A stretch of 64,000 bases of DNA. Origin: Latrodectus hesperus. Its lineage: Eukaryota > Arthropoda > Arachnida > Araneae > Theridiidae. The stretch covers positions 58,121,591-58,185,590 of the forward strand of contig CM075853.1 in NCBI GenBank assembly GCA_037975125.1, in the 5' to 3' direction. The notes under the pieces are model-generated. The model did no database searches. It saw nothing but the letters and a program-made list of their open reading frames with translations, and was not told the DNA's origin. The translations under genes were made by a program, and so were the position numbers. How positions within the stretch are numbered: the first letter of the stretch is position 1; the number at the start of each line of letters is the position of its first letter. Positions 15,887-28,389 of the stretch are shown in pieces.

Positions 15887-17309
15887 TACTTGACAGGTGG
15901 CACTTAAAAATTTCCATTAAAGGTAGAACTGCCTAGCCAAATTATCTTGAAAGTTATGGAGCAGATACCAATTTGGCAATTAATAATTATTAGCATTTAA
16001 AAACATTCACAGGAGAACACAAGAAATTTGTATTTCATTTTTAACGCAAAAAATGTGGTATTACGATTTTTTCTAAAAATTCCATTTAGGTAGGAATCTT
16101 TAAAGTTTCTCGAATCAATAAAAACTGAACACTCAATCATTAATAATTAGTTTGAAGAGCAGTGAAATTCAGAGATTTATAATAAGAATGTAAGCGATAA
16201 TATGTATTTTTCGTCATACTCCCAACTATAGAAATGCTGTCAAGTTTTCCAAATATTTTATAATTTATTACCAGAAATAATTTATTCTTATATTTTTTTA
16301 TAATATAAGAATAAATTATTTCTGGTCTGAATCATGTAAGAACTCTCTCAATTGCAAGCTTCTGTGTATGTTATCTACTGTAACCCCTCCCCAGAGAGTC
16401 AGTCCTGATTCTACCTATTCCGTTTGGAGTACCACACTTTCTCTAGATAAATATTAATAATCCAAAATTTTTTATCAGCATACAATTAAAAGCTTGCGAT
16501 TATTTTAAAATCAGATAACTTATCAGGAAACGAATGTATCTTCTTTTCCTTATAAGAATTTCTTTTTCTAAATCAAAAGTATTTACATGAAATAGAAATT
16601 TGCATGCTAATTATCTTGCATTATAAGGCTCATAATAAAAAGTTATCAATGCAAAATCTAACTCATATTTGACATACGAATTTGTATATTAATAATAAGT
16701 TCCAGTCTTATGCAGATTTATTAAAATACATACATACATGAATATCATCTTACTACATATTTCACCATCTAAAATTCTACGCAATATACATAACCAACAA
16801 TGATTCTATCACGCCAATAAAACATAAATCAACAACGACTTCTTTTTTGATGTAAGAAGGAAAAATACTAACTATTAATGTCTCCAACTAAAATATAAAA
16901 GGATTATCCACTTAGATGCTAATTTATGCATATTAAAATATTTTGTTTAAATGCAAATTGTTGCTCAATTTCACTTAAGTATAAATGAATTTATAACGTT
17001 AAGTATGAATCTAACCTACACATTACCAACATTTTTTATATATGCCGCAGTAGCACCGTGATATTTCTCACAATAATGCATGTCACCCTTACATACTAAC
17101 GAGAAAAAGAAACTATACTTTCATCTTAATTACACTTCATTAAAAAAGTCTATAATATTTGAGATATTTCAATATTTTTCTTTCATAAGAAAATTACCAA
17201 ATAGTTTTGATTACTATATCAAAAGAAATCAAAATGATATTTTAAAGTTAAACATTTATATATATTTTTTTATCACAAACATTTATAATTATTCGTAATA
17301 ACATTGGTG
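15887..17309. other. AT-rich intergenic DNA
   Basis: Nothing coding is recognised. The only structured element is the perfect hairpin at 16270-16326. A 72-codon frame at 17080-17298 has compositional bias only. Confidence 0.5.
16270..16326. repeat. Perfect inverted repeat (24-bp arms)
   Basis: Positions 16270-16293 are the exact reverse complement of 16303-16326, with a 9-base T-rich loop. Either a small hairpin-forming insertion or a replication-generated palindrome. No recognised family. Confidence 0.9.
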
Positions 17310-17314
17310 TATAT

Positions 17315-17383
<69 letters not shown>
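17310..17383. repeat. (TA)n microsatellite
   Basis: TA tract of about 74 bases, interrupted once by TATAAATA near 17325-17331. Confidence 0.95.
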
Positions 17384-17386
<3 letters not shown>

Positions 17387-18540
17387 CATACAATTTTTAA
17401 AAGAATTAAAACTTAGGAAAAGGCATACCAACATGATGTACCAGTTGCACCATATAAATCAAATCTTTCAAACATTTAGAAATAAACATACTCATGCGTT
17501 AATTATAATGTAAATAAGGCATAAAATTCTAAGCAAACAATACAAATTCAAATCCCGAAAGATTTGAACTCAATGAATACATAACAAAATACTATTCCAA
17601 AAACGAATACTACTTTCTAAGATAAAATATTCTTTAACGGTTTATAAAATCAATCAATAAAGATACACTAGAACACCAAATTTCAATAAACATAGCAGTG
17701 TGATTTCTAAGGCCAATATTTACATAACTACATTATGTAAACATCCAGTACATAGCAACTTTAATACAATAAGCTCAATTTTGTAAAACATTAGATTTTT
17801 AAAGACATAACATTTCGTTTTCACACACAAACACATTTTTAAGGATATCTACTTATGCACAAACGTAAACATCACATACATACTATGTTAACCTAAACAT
17901 TCAGACTGCACACCCATGTACTACATTTATTTTATTTGGTATTTTAAATACGAAATAAAATTATCCCGAAAATTCGATAACACAATTATATTAACTAATT
18001 ACTGCCATGTTGGTCATTTATATCATTACTATTTTGACTGCAAAATACTTGAAAGAATCGATAATAAAGCAGAATGGATTTAAGTATGTGACTACAAGCT
18101 ATGTATCACAAATGAAAAGCATGTTTTTCAGTGAAAATTTGCTCCTTGAAACTACTGAACTACAAAGGATATTAGTGGGTGTGGCAGAAAAACTCACGCG
18201 AAGTTGTTGCATTATAAAATAATAAAAGTTAACTAGTTTCTTTTTATATTATGTTTAATTTTTTTGTCTACCATTTTAATTAGAAAATATTGGCCTTCAC
18301 TAAACCACACAAGATTGGACTGGAAAGTAATCGCTTCAGTGGAAATGGGATAGTTAAATAAATACAAGACTTGCAGCCCTTTAGAGTGACAATTCCAATA
18401 AGCACATTGCTGTTAAAGGGAACCACTTTGAAACGATTAAATTTATTTATTAATAAAAATCTACTTTTATTATTATATTAATTTTTTTAATAAAAGTTAT
18501 ATTAAAGTTTTTTCGGGATTTTTTTGTAGCACTCTACCGC
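17384..18540. other. AT-rich intergenic DNA
   Basis: A 71-codon plus-strand frame at 18007-18222 encodes a mixed hydrophobic/polar peptide that I do not recognise. No splice, promoter or poly(A) context supports it. Nothing else is seen. Confidence 0.4.
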
Positions 18541-18544
18541 ATGT

Positions 18545-18700
18545 ACATCTGTTTGTCACTCAACAATCTTTTCTTGCGAATGAGGGCAAATTTAACAGAA
18601 GCCTACAATTTAAAAATGATTCCAAACCACTCTCCACTCAAGGTTTGAATTGAACCAACAAATTCGAACTGAAGGTCAGAGCAAGAAACATTTTGCACAT
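18545..18700 (-). mobile_element. SINE-B relic
   Basis: Minus-strand copy sharing the family tail (TTGTCACTCAACAATC, then GCGAATGAGGGCAAATT), the centre (GATTCCAAACCACT) and a degraded B-box region near 18650. No target duplication seen. Confidence 0.65.
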
Positions 18701-20699
18701 CTGCAGATGTGCATGCCGAAACAATGTTTGGGAGATTTTGGGATTTCCCACCAACTAAGAAACACATTATGTAGATGTTAAATGCTTTGTTAGGCTATCC
18801 AACATATGGTGTCACGAAACACAAGCCTTTCTATCTAAAGATGTTTTTTAGAGATCCTAGATTCACTTCAACGCGCGGCTGAAAATAGATGTTTCAGGAT
18901 ACATAACGTCAGGATATATGCTTTTAGATTCCCTCTGTTTTGTATGAATATGCATTCTCCCAACAAGTAAATACTCATTATTAAATCCTCTGAAAAGGTA
19001 ATCCCAAGTTGTTGTTAAAGATATACATTTAAATATTTAGCTGTCCACTGCATGGAATCAAAAAGGCGCTTAATATCGGTTTGGATTTGCAGTTCACATA
19101 TGCGAGTAAAGAACATTTGAAATGCATATGTATTTGATCTTGTAGTTATATACAGATGCTAGGTCAAAGCACTGCTTTTGGTAAAGGTGTCGGTTGTCTT
19201 TCGGGTAATTTTATGTCCTCAAAAGACAATGAGTTTGTTACTGATATCACTGAAAAGTATTTTATGGAAAGAACTTGTGAAAGAGAATTTTTCGTACAGT
19301 ATATTGTCCCTTCAAATGTTAGGTAGTAAAACTTGATGAGGTTCCTGGACCAAGGGCCAACCTTATCATTGAAATGTTTGCCAAAATGACGAGGCTGCTG
19401 ACAGTGATTAGCGACTTAAATTCGGTAGCGATAAACAGCTCAAAAAGAATACTATGGAACAAAAGATAGTTAAAAGATATACTTATACATGAAGTCTCAA
19501 TACACTTTTTCACATTGGTTAATTTAAATTTACTCCGCCATAGAATCAAAGAGACAAAGCTTTTTCATGTTTGGATTTAAATTAAATTGTTCGATAAGAC
19601 GAAATAATGTTGCATTATATTTAAACTTTAAAATTACACTTATTTTTACACAAATTTGTCTGCGTTTGCCAGCACAAAAAAAGAAAGTTTCTTCCATAAT
19701 TAAAGCTCAATAACTTTTTATATTATATTGATTACACAGCATAGAAAAAAAACAAGTTAACAGGTTCTTACAAGTTTATTAAAAAGTATGTTTACGTTAA
19801 ACCTAATAAAGCTAAATGATAAATGAATAATAAGTCATATAATAAAAAAACCTATTAAATTTATATAAAATGATATTATTTGTAATTAAATATAAAAAAA
19901 GAAAGTTAAATTCAAAGATAAAAGGATACATTTAAGATTCATAATACTTCACATTGTTTACAAATTTTTAATAATTTCGATCAAACTAAAATATAAATCT
20001 ATGCAAAACAAGTAATTTCAATCAGCACATTGAGTATTAAGTTCAATAAGCAATATTCTCTGGATAAACCTCATAAATTCATTAAAAAACTCACTTTTAG
20101 CATTAAATAAATTTTTCGATATTTAAAAATGATTTAAAATTGAATTGATAAGAAATTTCCTAAAGCTTGATGATAGTGTGCATGTGAAAAATAATTAAAA
20201 ACCAAAATTTAAAAGAAATAAGAGTACATATTTTTCAGAAACTTATGCACTCATTATATAATATAAATATACTTATTAATAATTTAATTGAAGGACTATT
20301 TTAAATTTAAATAAAAACTATAGTTTAAAACAATGCACACCAAATTTACAGTATATAACAGCAAAACAAAAACTCTATGACTTTGTCACTACAAAAATTA
20401 AATAACAGGAAAGCATTAACAAACTGGGTGTGGTAACCGTTATACATTCTAGATATTTAGAAGTTAGAAATGATGACACCATAATGACGTTCAGACAGTC
20501 AAAAAGTGATATTTATGCGATTCTGTCAATGACGCCATAGTTCATTTATTTTTAATTAATAAAAAAGAAATTATTAATAAGTTAGCATCTAGACTGCTAA
20601 GAATTAATGTTATCAAACAATATCAAATAACAGGACTAATGTTAACTCTAGGATAAATTAAAATTATATGCTAAAAGTGGTAGGTTTGGCTAATGGTTT
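18701..20699. other. Unclassified DNA, possible decayed coding element
   Basis: 18840-19560 has mixed base composition and short protein-like stretches on the plus strand (for example GKGVGCLSGNFMSSKDNEFV near 19180, then PGPRANLIIEMFAKMTR near 19345) broken by stops. I cannot assign a family; it may be an old transposon. From 19560 to 20699 nothing is recognised. Confidence 0.3.
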
Positions 20700-20940
20700 T
20701 ATTTTATTGACAATGACAGGGCAAATACAAGAAATAACGCAAATAAAACACATGAAAAATTACAAAACAGACACGAGAGTAAGACAGGAATACAGTACAT
20801 AAACGAAATGACTGCCCCAAAAGATCTCTGGTTGGCCAATAAAGCGATGATTCAGAGCTGTCATACAGTGCGGTGGAGGTGCAGAGCGGACAGTCGAGTG
20901 AATTGCGGCGCAAGTGTTCTGCCAGACAGTCGTCAGGTGT
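20700..20940 (-). mobile_element. LINE 3' fragment
   Basis: On the minus strand the reading frame TPDDCLAEHLRRN...DCPLCTS resembles the Cys/His tail that follows RNase H in arthropod non-LTR elements. It is followed by a short 3' UTR ending in TGTCAATAAAATAAAA. Severely 5'-truncated. Its GC content stands out from the surroundings. Confidence 0.55.
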
Positions 20941-22297
20941 TTGATTATTGTTATTTTTATCAAAAATTAATGCTACATTTTAATTTTGATTTTTATCAGA
21001 TGCTATTAAAATCATTTTTAGTGAATGTTGATTAAAATATTCAGCTATATTTAAAATGTTAACTTTCAAAAATCTTGGAATTTCTCAAATTTCAATAAAT
21101 TTAATTGCTTAATTTCACGAAGATTAGATCCACTTTGACAATGAACAAAAGAGAGATTTATAGTTAGTTAAGACTATGCTAGGCTAACATACTATAACAG
21201 AAAACTTGTCTGAACTCAGTTTCCTTTTGTGTAAAAACAAATGAATAACTTATAATTCCCATTAATCGATATTCTTCAAATAATGCTAACATTTTTTGGC
21301 TAATATATCAACAGAAATGCTAGGAGTTAGTATTCATCACATTTGACATTCAGCTAAACCTCGAAAAAAGTCGAATTTTAGAAATAATTACCCAAAATGA
21401 AATGCACGAGCTTTCAGTTCAAATATAAAATTTAGTCATACATTTTAACATTTTGAGAAAGCTATATTATAAAAGAAATTTGTCATTTTTTATTTACCTC
21501 TTCAGTTGAATTATATAACATATATAGTCCCATTACCTTTTTTAAAGTATTTGTTTGACCAATAAAAATTTTTTGGCACACTAAATCCATTTTAATTAAA
21601 TAAAATATTAATACTAAATTATACATTCACTATATTCAATTTGCTAATACTGCTAAAAGACAAACATGGAGACATCAAGCCAAAAATTACATAATTTAAA
21701 GGTTCTTATAAAATTTTTTCTTATTATACGTATTATGAATTAACTGATATCAGAGACATTTCTCATTAATTTAAATAAATTTGTTCAATTAGTGATATTT
21801 ACATGTAGATTAAACAATTTTATTTCAATTGATAGAAACCAAACTTGCGACGAAACTATAAAATTCCTCATTTTCGAGAACTGCCATAGATTTTATCTAA
21901 TAAATCAGAGATTTTAGAACAAAAAATTAAAAGAAGATGTATTTTTAATGAGCATTTTCCACTCTAAAATCAATTTCCAAGACAGCTATTTCAGTTTCAG
22001 GAAAAGTTTATATGAGATTCCTTTTCTTTTATATTTTGTTAAGTATTTGTTATTCATTTTAATAAAAAATTTATAAAATTTTTGACACTATAATCAATGT
22101 TTGTATTAATCATCTAGTTTATACAGATTTTAACCATATTTAATTTAAATAACAATTATTGTTCTGCAAATATCTGATCTCAAAGTTAGCTGAGTACTTC
22201 AGACATGTTCTCACAGAACACTTATAAAATGCAGTTCCCACATGCAAAGTAAACAAGTTTTGAGTAACACAAGATGGATGTCATGTTTTGGCATATT
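20941..22297. other. AT-rich intergenic DNA
   Basis: Nothing recognised on either strand. Confidence 0.5.
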
Positions 22298-22585
22298 AAT
22301 CTGGCAGGGCTTGAAAATTAATCAGGAAAGCAGCAGCTTGTGAATTCGATTCCTACCTTGGGTTAGAATGTTTGTAGTGGGTCAGAGACCATTTTGAATT
22401 ATAGGTTTCTACCTAATTAATCCTCATGTGCAAATCAACCTGTTCATCAATAAATAAACTAAACCAAACCCACCTGAGGATTGAATAGTGGTAGGTGAGA
22501 ATCAACAGTTTACTGTTGATTCCAATACTTCAGCGGACCTGGCGTACAAAAATTGGTCATAGAGAAACAAACTAAACCAAAGCTT
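22298..22585 (+). mobile_element. SINE-B copy, plus strand
   Basis: Degraded tRNA-like head with a B-box-like GAATTCGATTCC near 22340, then the family core TTTGTAGTGGGTCAGAGACC and the 3' segment GGTCATAGAGAAACAAACTA. That 3' segment occurs in reverse at 22927-22970, so the two copies are inverted relative to each other. It shows a longer 3' part than the copy at 41951. Confidence 0.7.
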
Positions 22586-23059
22586 CAAAGTTATTTATTT
22601 TGTTCCTTGTCATACAAAAATGTAATTTATCTAGGAAATATTCTATTGGAAGACCATACACTATAGATAAAAAAAGGAAACTTCATGATGCTTTAGGGAA
22701 TAAAGAATTTTCACATTTTTTCATATATTTTCAAAATTAATCTGACTATGTTCAAAACTGAATTCTGGATACTGATATGAAATATTAAATGTTAACTTTA
22801 GTACTTGATAAATTCATATCAGAGCTATTCATTTCAATATTTGTTCTAGTATTTCTATTAGCTTTAATATAAAATATATGAAATAGCCAGAAAATTTTCA
22901 AATTTACACAAATAACTTTGAAGAGCAATGTTTCGCTTTAGTTTGTTTCTCTATGACCATTTTTTATATACAGGGGCCGCTGAGTCAGAGGCGTAGCGAC
23001 GGGGGGGTCAAGGGCGGGCTATCATGCCCCGGACGCAGCTTGCAGAGGGGCGCCAAATC

Positions 23060-26000
23060 ATTTCAATGTTAAACAAAATTTTTCAGAAAATTTCAATCTT
23101 AGTTTTATCATAATATCAGTTTTATTCGGAAAAATAAATTTTGCAATAGAAAGAAAAAAAAAACGGAAGAATTATATTTGGAAAAGAGAAGAGATTCTTG
23201 ATGAAAAATGAGGAAGAGCTGCAAGAGTTTGCCATAAACACGAATTTCTTACTCTTATATTTCCTTATTAATAGTAATTTTACGTTGTTTAAATCCTTTT
23301 AAAAATCATGTTTTTTTAAACCATGATTTTGATTTTCATTTTTTAATCAGTTAGATTATCAGTTTTCTTTCGTTTAATCCTTTTCTTTTTAAGTTTCATA
23401 CTCTGCTCAAAGTTTGTGATACTATTGTTTTGTACTACAAATCTTGGAAATGTGTAAATAACGAAAATAACCTAATTTTTTTTCACATAAAATTTCTGGA
23501 ATATTAGATTAGTCAGATCCATTTTTAAGCATATGAGAGGTTTTCATTTTAGTATAAAGTTATTTACTAAATTATTCCTGTTAATGTTATATGGTAATAT
23601 TTGGATCTATTAACTTAAGATCATACAGAAGAGTAAGCTCATGAAAGACACCTATTTATTTTTGTGAATACGCCAAGATTCACTGTGCCCTTTATGAGTC
23701 TTATAGTATATAGTCATATAGTTGTTATACTGGTTGTCTAAGTTAAATTATATACTAAAAAAAAAGTGATAACAATAATATAAACAAAACAAATAAGTTT
23801 GTTTTTCTCAAAATAAAAAATAAAAACGTTCAATAAATATTATTTCCATTAGACCCTTCTAAATGTTACAATTATTCAAAACATTAAAACTTAAACATTT
23901 TTTGTCACAATTTCAGAGTTTTGAAATATTTTAATTTGCTATTTTTAATTTCTCATAAGAGATTAAATCATTTTATTTAACTAGCAGTATTTTGTTAATA
24001 TTTTTGACTTCCTTTTATGATAAAAAATGTGAAAAATTAATCTTATTTTGACTATAATAGAATTATTCGCAAAAGAAGAAAATTTCATATAATTGAAATA
24101 TTATTAATGGAAACTTGCAAGAATTTATATGTATTAATAATAACAGAAAAGTCAGATTTTACTTAAGTTATCAAGAAACGATATTGAAAAATCAGTTTCA
24201 GTTGTTATTTAGACTTTGTGAATTGTAGTATCCATTGTCCCAAAATAAAAGTAAAACTTTTGTATTTTTTTTTATCTCAGGTTTTATTTTAGCCTTTCAG
24301 TCTAGTGTCGCGTTACACTCGTGAGAAAATTCCACCTGAAAAGTGTTTCCATATTAGCGGTTCGCTTTGTCTAAAATATTGTGTCCGGTATAATACCAGA
24401 CTGACCTTCAGAGAAAGGGGGGAAATTTTTCGTAAAATTGCACTACAGTATGCCGCGTAGGAACTTGTCTTCCTGGAATTGAAATGGAGGGGATCGAGAA
24501 CTAATTACTTCCAAATTCTTGGAAAACACATAAACTTTCTTTCCTTTTCAATGTTCACACGGTTAGTATTCCGTTTCTTCCCAAACGTCGCTTCATCGGA
24601 AACAAAAATGTAAGCATTTGAAAATCTGGAGTTCAGACATTTAAAATATATTGCCGTAAGTATTTTTTCTGTCTACTATGTATTCTTTCGATATGAATAT
24701 TTATTTCATATTTTTGCTGGCATAAATATTTATTAAACATCTGCTTACAGAGTTTTGAAAATTAATTATTAAATTACTTATTAGTTAAACTATTCATTTA
24801 AAAGTCATTTATTTAATGTTTATAATTTTAAAAGCTAATAAATCGTAATTTTATTAGCTTTACATTATAGCCCCTTATATTGGAAAATTCGTTTCTTCAA
24901 ATGGTAACAGTTAAAAATCTATAAATTTTTTTTCACTTTTTTAGATATTTTTTCTTTTTAAATGTTTTTTTCTCTTTTCCATGCTTAAATTTACAGAATA
25001 TATTTCTTAATTAATTAATTTAATTTATATAAAAACGAATCTTAATTTGAAAAATTTGTTCAAGAAATTTATAAAGAAATCATACATATTTCTCATTCTA
25101 CATTGCAAACTTTTTAGATCGTCTTTAAATGATATAAATTTATTGAATGAAAAATCTTTATGGCATTGCATGAACAGCACTTCCAAAATGATTCTCAATA
25201 GAAATAAATTTTGATTTTAATAAAAATTAACCCTTATTTTAATTATAAAATATATTTTAATCTTAAAAAAACAGTTTTATTAAATGCCTTAAATATACGA
25301 AGAATATTTTCCCCAACTGATCGAAAAAATTTCTTTAAATAAAATTTGGCGATATAACAGTTAAAATATATTTTTTATCTCAGCACTTGTAATTCTTGAT
25401 AATTTTATTTAAATCAATGAAAAACTTGAAAGAACAATATAGAGTGTATCTGTTTTAAGAAAAAAATTATTTTTAATAATATAATATATATTGTTTGACT
25501 GAAAATTTCTGATTATATAAAATATACATAATTTTACTTGAATTTAAGTGTGTTTTGAATTAAGAAATTTGCAAAACATTTTTGTTGTCTGTATTACCGT
25601 TCCTTTGCTTATCTGAAATTTGCATTGATTATGCTATGGCATAATTTAATTATCTAAAATGAACTCAGAAAAAGACTTAACAAAGGTCTTCTAATTTTGG
25701 AATCAGAAAAATTGGTTTTATGGTATAAAAATGAACTATAAATTATCAATATTACTTTTTGTGATTTAAATTCTTTACAGTAAAAATAGTTTTGGTATAC
25801 ATTAATGGTCTGAATGATGCAATTTAAAAAGCTATTTTAAATGCGAAATTTCCCATAAAGTTAAAGTTTTTCACTGGAATTTTTCTGAGATAAAGAAAAT
25901 GAAGTAACATTTTCAGTTTAATCTGTGGAAATGTTTAAAACAAAACGAAATCACTGTGCGTGTGTGTGTGTGTGAAAAAAATCAGGTGAGTTGATTCTAA

Positions 26001-26338
26001 ATTATGGGTGTAAAGTCTTGCCCAATTATTATTTTGCAATAAATAGCTAAAGTTTTTAAAGTTAGTAATATTATAGAATTTTAGAAAATTTGTCAAGATA
26101 AGTTATTTCATACTTTCAACACCTAATGATCAACAATTTGTAGAGTCTTTCATGAATACGATAATGCACAATTAACAGGGAATGAAAGTGTTTGATTGCT
26201 TCAATTGGCTAACAAGCTAGAAAAAATACATTTAAAGTTTTTTAAGACATTTTTAGGGAAATGTTAAATCATTAAAATCAATTTTCTTAAAAGTTAAAAA
26301 TTAATAGATAAATAAATAAATATCCCGACTTCAAAATT
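23060..26338. other. Interior of the hAT element, unreadable
   Basis: No coherent transposase frame remains. 24290-24620 is clearly less AT-rich than the rest and may be a separate insertion or a preserved internal segment; I do not recognise it. A short (GT)n run lies at 25957-25972. Confidence 0.4.
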
Positions 26339-26560
26339 GTAATATCCGGATCACAAGACCTACAGTGCCCATTTCTTTTTTCCTAACCGAGGGCCTTGGG
26401 GTCCCGGTTAGGTGATCAACCCAAAGCGAAATCCTCGGGGTTTAGTTCTCAAGCATAACTGGTACTCAGTTGATCGACCAATTGAAAGGTTGAGTTGACA
26501 TAACCTGAGAATCGAACCTTGGACCTGTGCCTTGGGAGCACTAAGTCACCGTGCTTAGCA
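26339..26560 (-). mobile_element. SINE-D (tRNA-derived) inside the hAT
   Basis: Read on the minus strand it starts GCTAAGCACGGTGACTTAGT, has the B-box-like GGTTCGATTCTC, and ends in the GC-rich ACCGGGACCCCAAGGCCCTC. It resembles neither SINE-A nor SINE-B. No clear target duplication. It is nested in the hAT element upstream of the surviving C-terminal coding part. Confidence 0.65.
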
Positions 26561-26699
26561 AATGTAAAAGTTTGGGTGAATTTTGTCTAACAGATTTCCA
26601 TGGAACAGAAGTCTATAGAGATATGTAGGACTGAAAGATGTTACTCAGCAGTAGAAAAGAAATTAAACCTAAACCTATTAGAACTTCCAACATATCTTA

Positions 26700-26945
26700 T
26701 CTCTAACGGTGAAGATAGTGAGAAGAGGTTGCTGCCATTCAAATACTTTTTACTATTTCTGCACCAATTGCAAGTTGTAAACATTCATTCAGAAAAAAAA
26801 AAATTTGATTTATTTATGATCCACTATGAGTGAAAACCGTCTAAGTGATTTAACGACCTTAAGTATAGAAAAAGAAACTTTTGAAATGATCAACTTTGAT
26901 AAAGTAATTAATCAATTCACTTCAGCAAAGGCAATAAAACTGTGA
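26700..26945 (+). pseudogene. hAT transposase C-terminus, decayed
   Basis: The sequence reads TISAPIASCKHSFRK, matching the hAT dimerisation signature in which a small-residue/Cys pair is followed by SF. After a frameshift, 26826-26945 encodes a 39-residue tail (SENRLSDLTTLSIEKE, then INFDKVINQF) ending in TGA. The tail is characteristic of the zinc-finger/BED hAT transposases related to vertebrate ZMYM/KIAA1586-type proteins (recognised from memory). It confirms the superfamily inferred from the termini and shows that the element is in plus orientation. The catalytic part is not readable. Confidence 0.8.
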
Positions 26946-28078
26946 ATAGTATAGTATATTAGATTGCAAATAATTACATTCGCTTATATCAATGATATGT
27001 AACGAATTATTTCATGTTTAAAAATTTTTTTGTTTTTTAAAATAATTGTATTAGTATATAAAATCACTATCTTTTTATAATTCTATATCACATAAGTCCG
27101 ATTATTCTAATGACACATTTCCGAATCCAATATAAGTGTTTTTTTTAAAAATTAGAATTGTATTTTGTTTGAATTTAAAGCTGAGCTTGAGACTTTAAAT
27201 TAATATATTTACGATTATTTTATATTCAGTTATTATTTATGCTGTATTCTTATTACAATTAGGCTCTATTTATTATAATGTATTATATATCGTTATTATA
27301 TATCTCTTATTACTTAACACATTTTATTCCCATATTTATATTACATTATTCTTTTTTTAAGGGGGCGGATAAAGAAGGTATTGTACCCGGGCGTCAATTA
27401 TGCTCACTACGCCACTGCGCTGAGTCACTGGGATCATAACAGTTTAAAGTGGATTTCAAACCACTGCAATTCAATCATGAGGTGAGTTATGGCTCAACGA
27501 TCATTTTTGCATTCAAAGATTAATTAGATAGAGACCTATAATTCAAAATGGTATCTAAAATATTACAAACACCTAGACTAAGGTATGAATCGAACCAACG
27601 AACCGTTGAACCAAAGTAAATAACACTCACTTTTTAGTGTACCTAAAGTAGAAGTCGAACCCACAATCTAGTGCTTAAAAGGCCAAAGCATTGAGAATTT
27701 AACTGTCAACTTGGCAAGTATTTTAGTATAGAATTAGTTAAATAAAATAGATGTTATTTCATTAATTATTGTGAGCTTTTATGGGGTTAAACCAGGTAGA
27801 TCTGAATTTGTTGACGTATTTACAATATGGACTTACCAGAATGTCATTTGTGAAAGATTTTGGGCAAATAGTATTATATTCAAACTTAAAATTTTAAAAT
27901 TTACTATGACATAATTAATGAAGAAATAGAAGCAAGACATTTTTTATCATTTTACAATCATTCTTTTCACTCAAAGTAAAAAATAAATTTTAAAGAATGT
28001 AACATAACATGATCTTGTGTTCCTCTACTGCTTCAATCATGAAGAAATTGAAAATACAACTGAAATCATTACTAGTAG

Positions 28079-28120
28079 CAGAATTTGTGCAGCTATCCAA
28101 AAATAGCTGCACAAATTCTG
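28079..28120. repeat. Perfect hairpin (18-bp arms, 6-nt loop)
   Basis: 28079-28096 is the exact reverse complement of 28103-28120 with loop CCAAAA. The stem is not AT-only (it includes GTGCAGCT). Too short for an ordinary animal pre-miRNA unless the stem extends with mismatches, which I do not see. Confidence 0.9.
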
Positions 28121-28364
28121 TATAATCACAATAAAATAGGCATAATTAATTCATTGATCACTAATGTTAATGTAAAGCACCATATAATTTTGTGAGTAAC
28201 ACACTGTTTAGAGGCTTTTATTATAGAAGAAAACTCTTCTATCACTGTTTTATAAACTTCTTTTTTGAACGATAACTGAAGAATCAAAAACTTTTCTGAA
28301 ATATCCACTCTCACAGTCTAATGGATGTGCTTACAGAAAATCTGTACTTCCAGATTGTTCTAAT

Positions 28365-28389
28365 AGAGAGAGAGAGAGAGAGAGAGAGA
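28365..28389. repeat. (AG)n microsatellite
   Basis: Twelve AG units. Confidence 0.95.

Larger units (their letters stand above)
22986..27417 (+). mobile_element. hAT-superfamily DNA transposon, 4,432 bp
   Basis: The left end reads CAGAGGCGTAGCGACG; the right end, reversed, reads CAGTGGCGTAGTG. An exact 8-base target duplication CGCTGAGT lies at 22978-22985 and 27418-27425, as expected for hAT. The 3' part encodes a decayed hAT C-terminal dimerisation domain (26700-26945). A SINE (26339-26560) is inserted inside. Most of the interior is too AT-rich and broken to read as transposase, so the element is inactive. Confidence 0.9.
22927..27716 (-). mobile_element. SINE-B copy split by a hAT element
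   Basis: The 3' end of the SINE lies at 22927-22985 (TTTAGTTTGTTTCTCTATGA) and the remainder at 27426-27716. That part includes the core AAAGTGGATTTCAAACCACT and tRNA-derived sequence with AGTCGAACCCACAATC. The 4,432-bp hAT element accounts for the gap exactly, leaving one TSD copy on each side. Old and diverged. Confidence 0.75.

Noticed and set aside
28365..28389. CRISPR-like or regulatory role of short tandem repeats
   Set aside because: Simple (AG)n microsatellite; no spacer-repeat structure occurs anywhere in the window.
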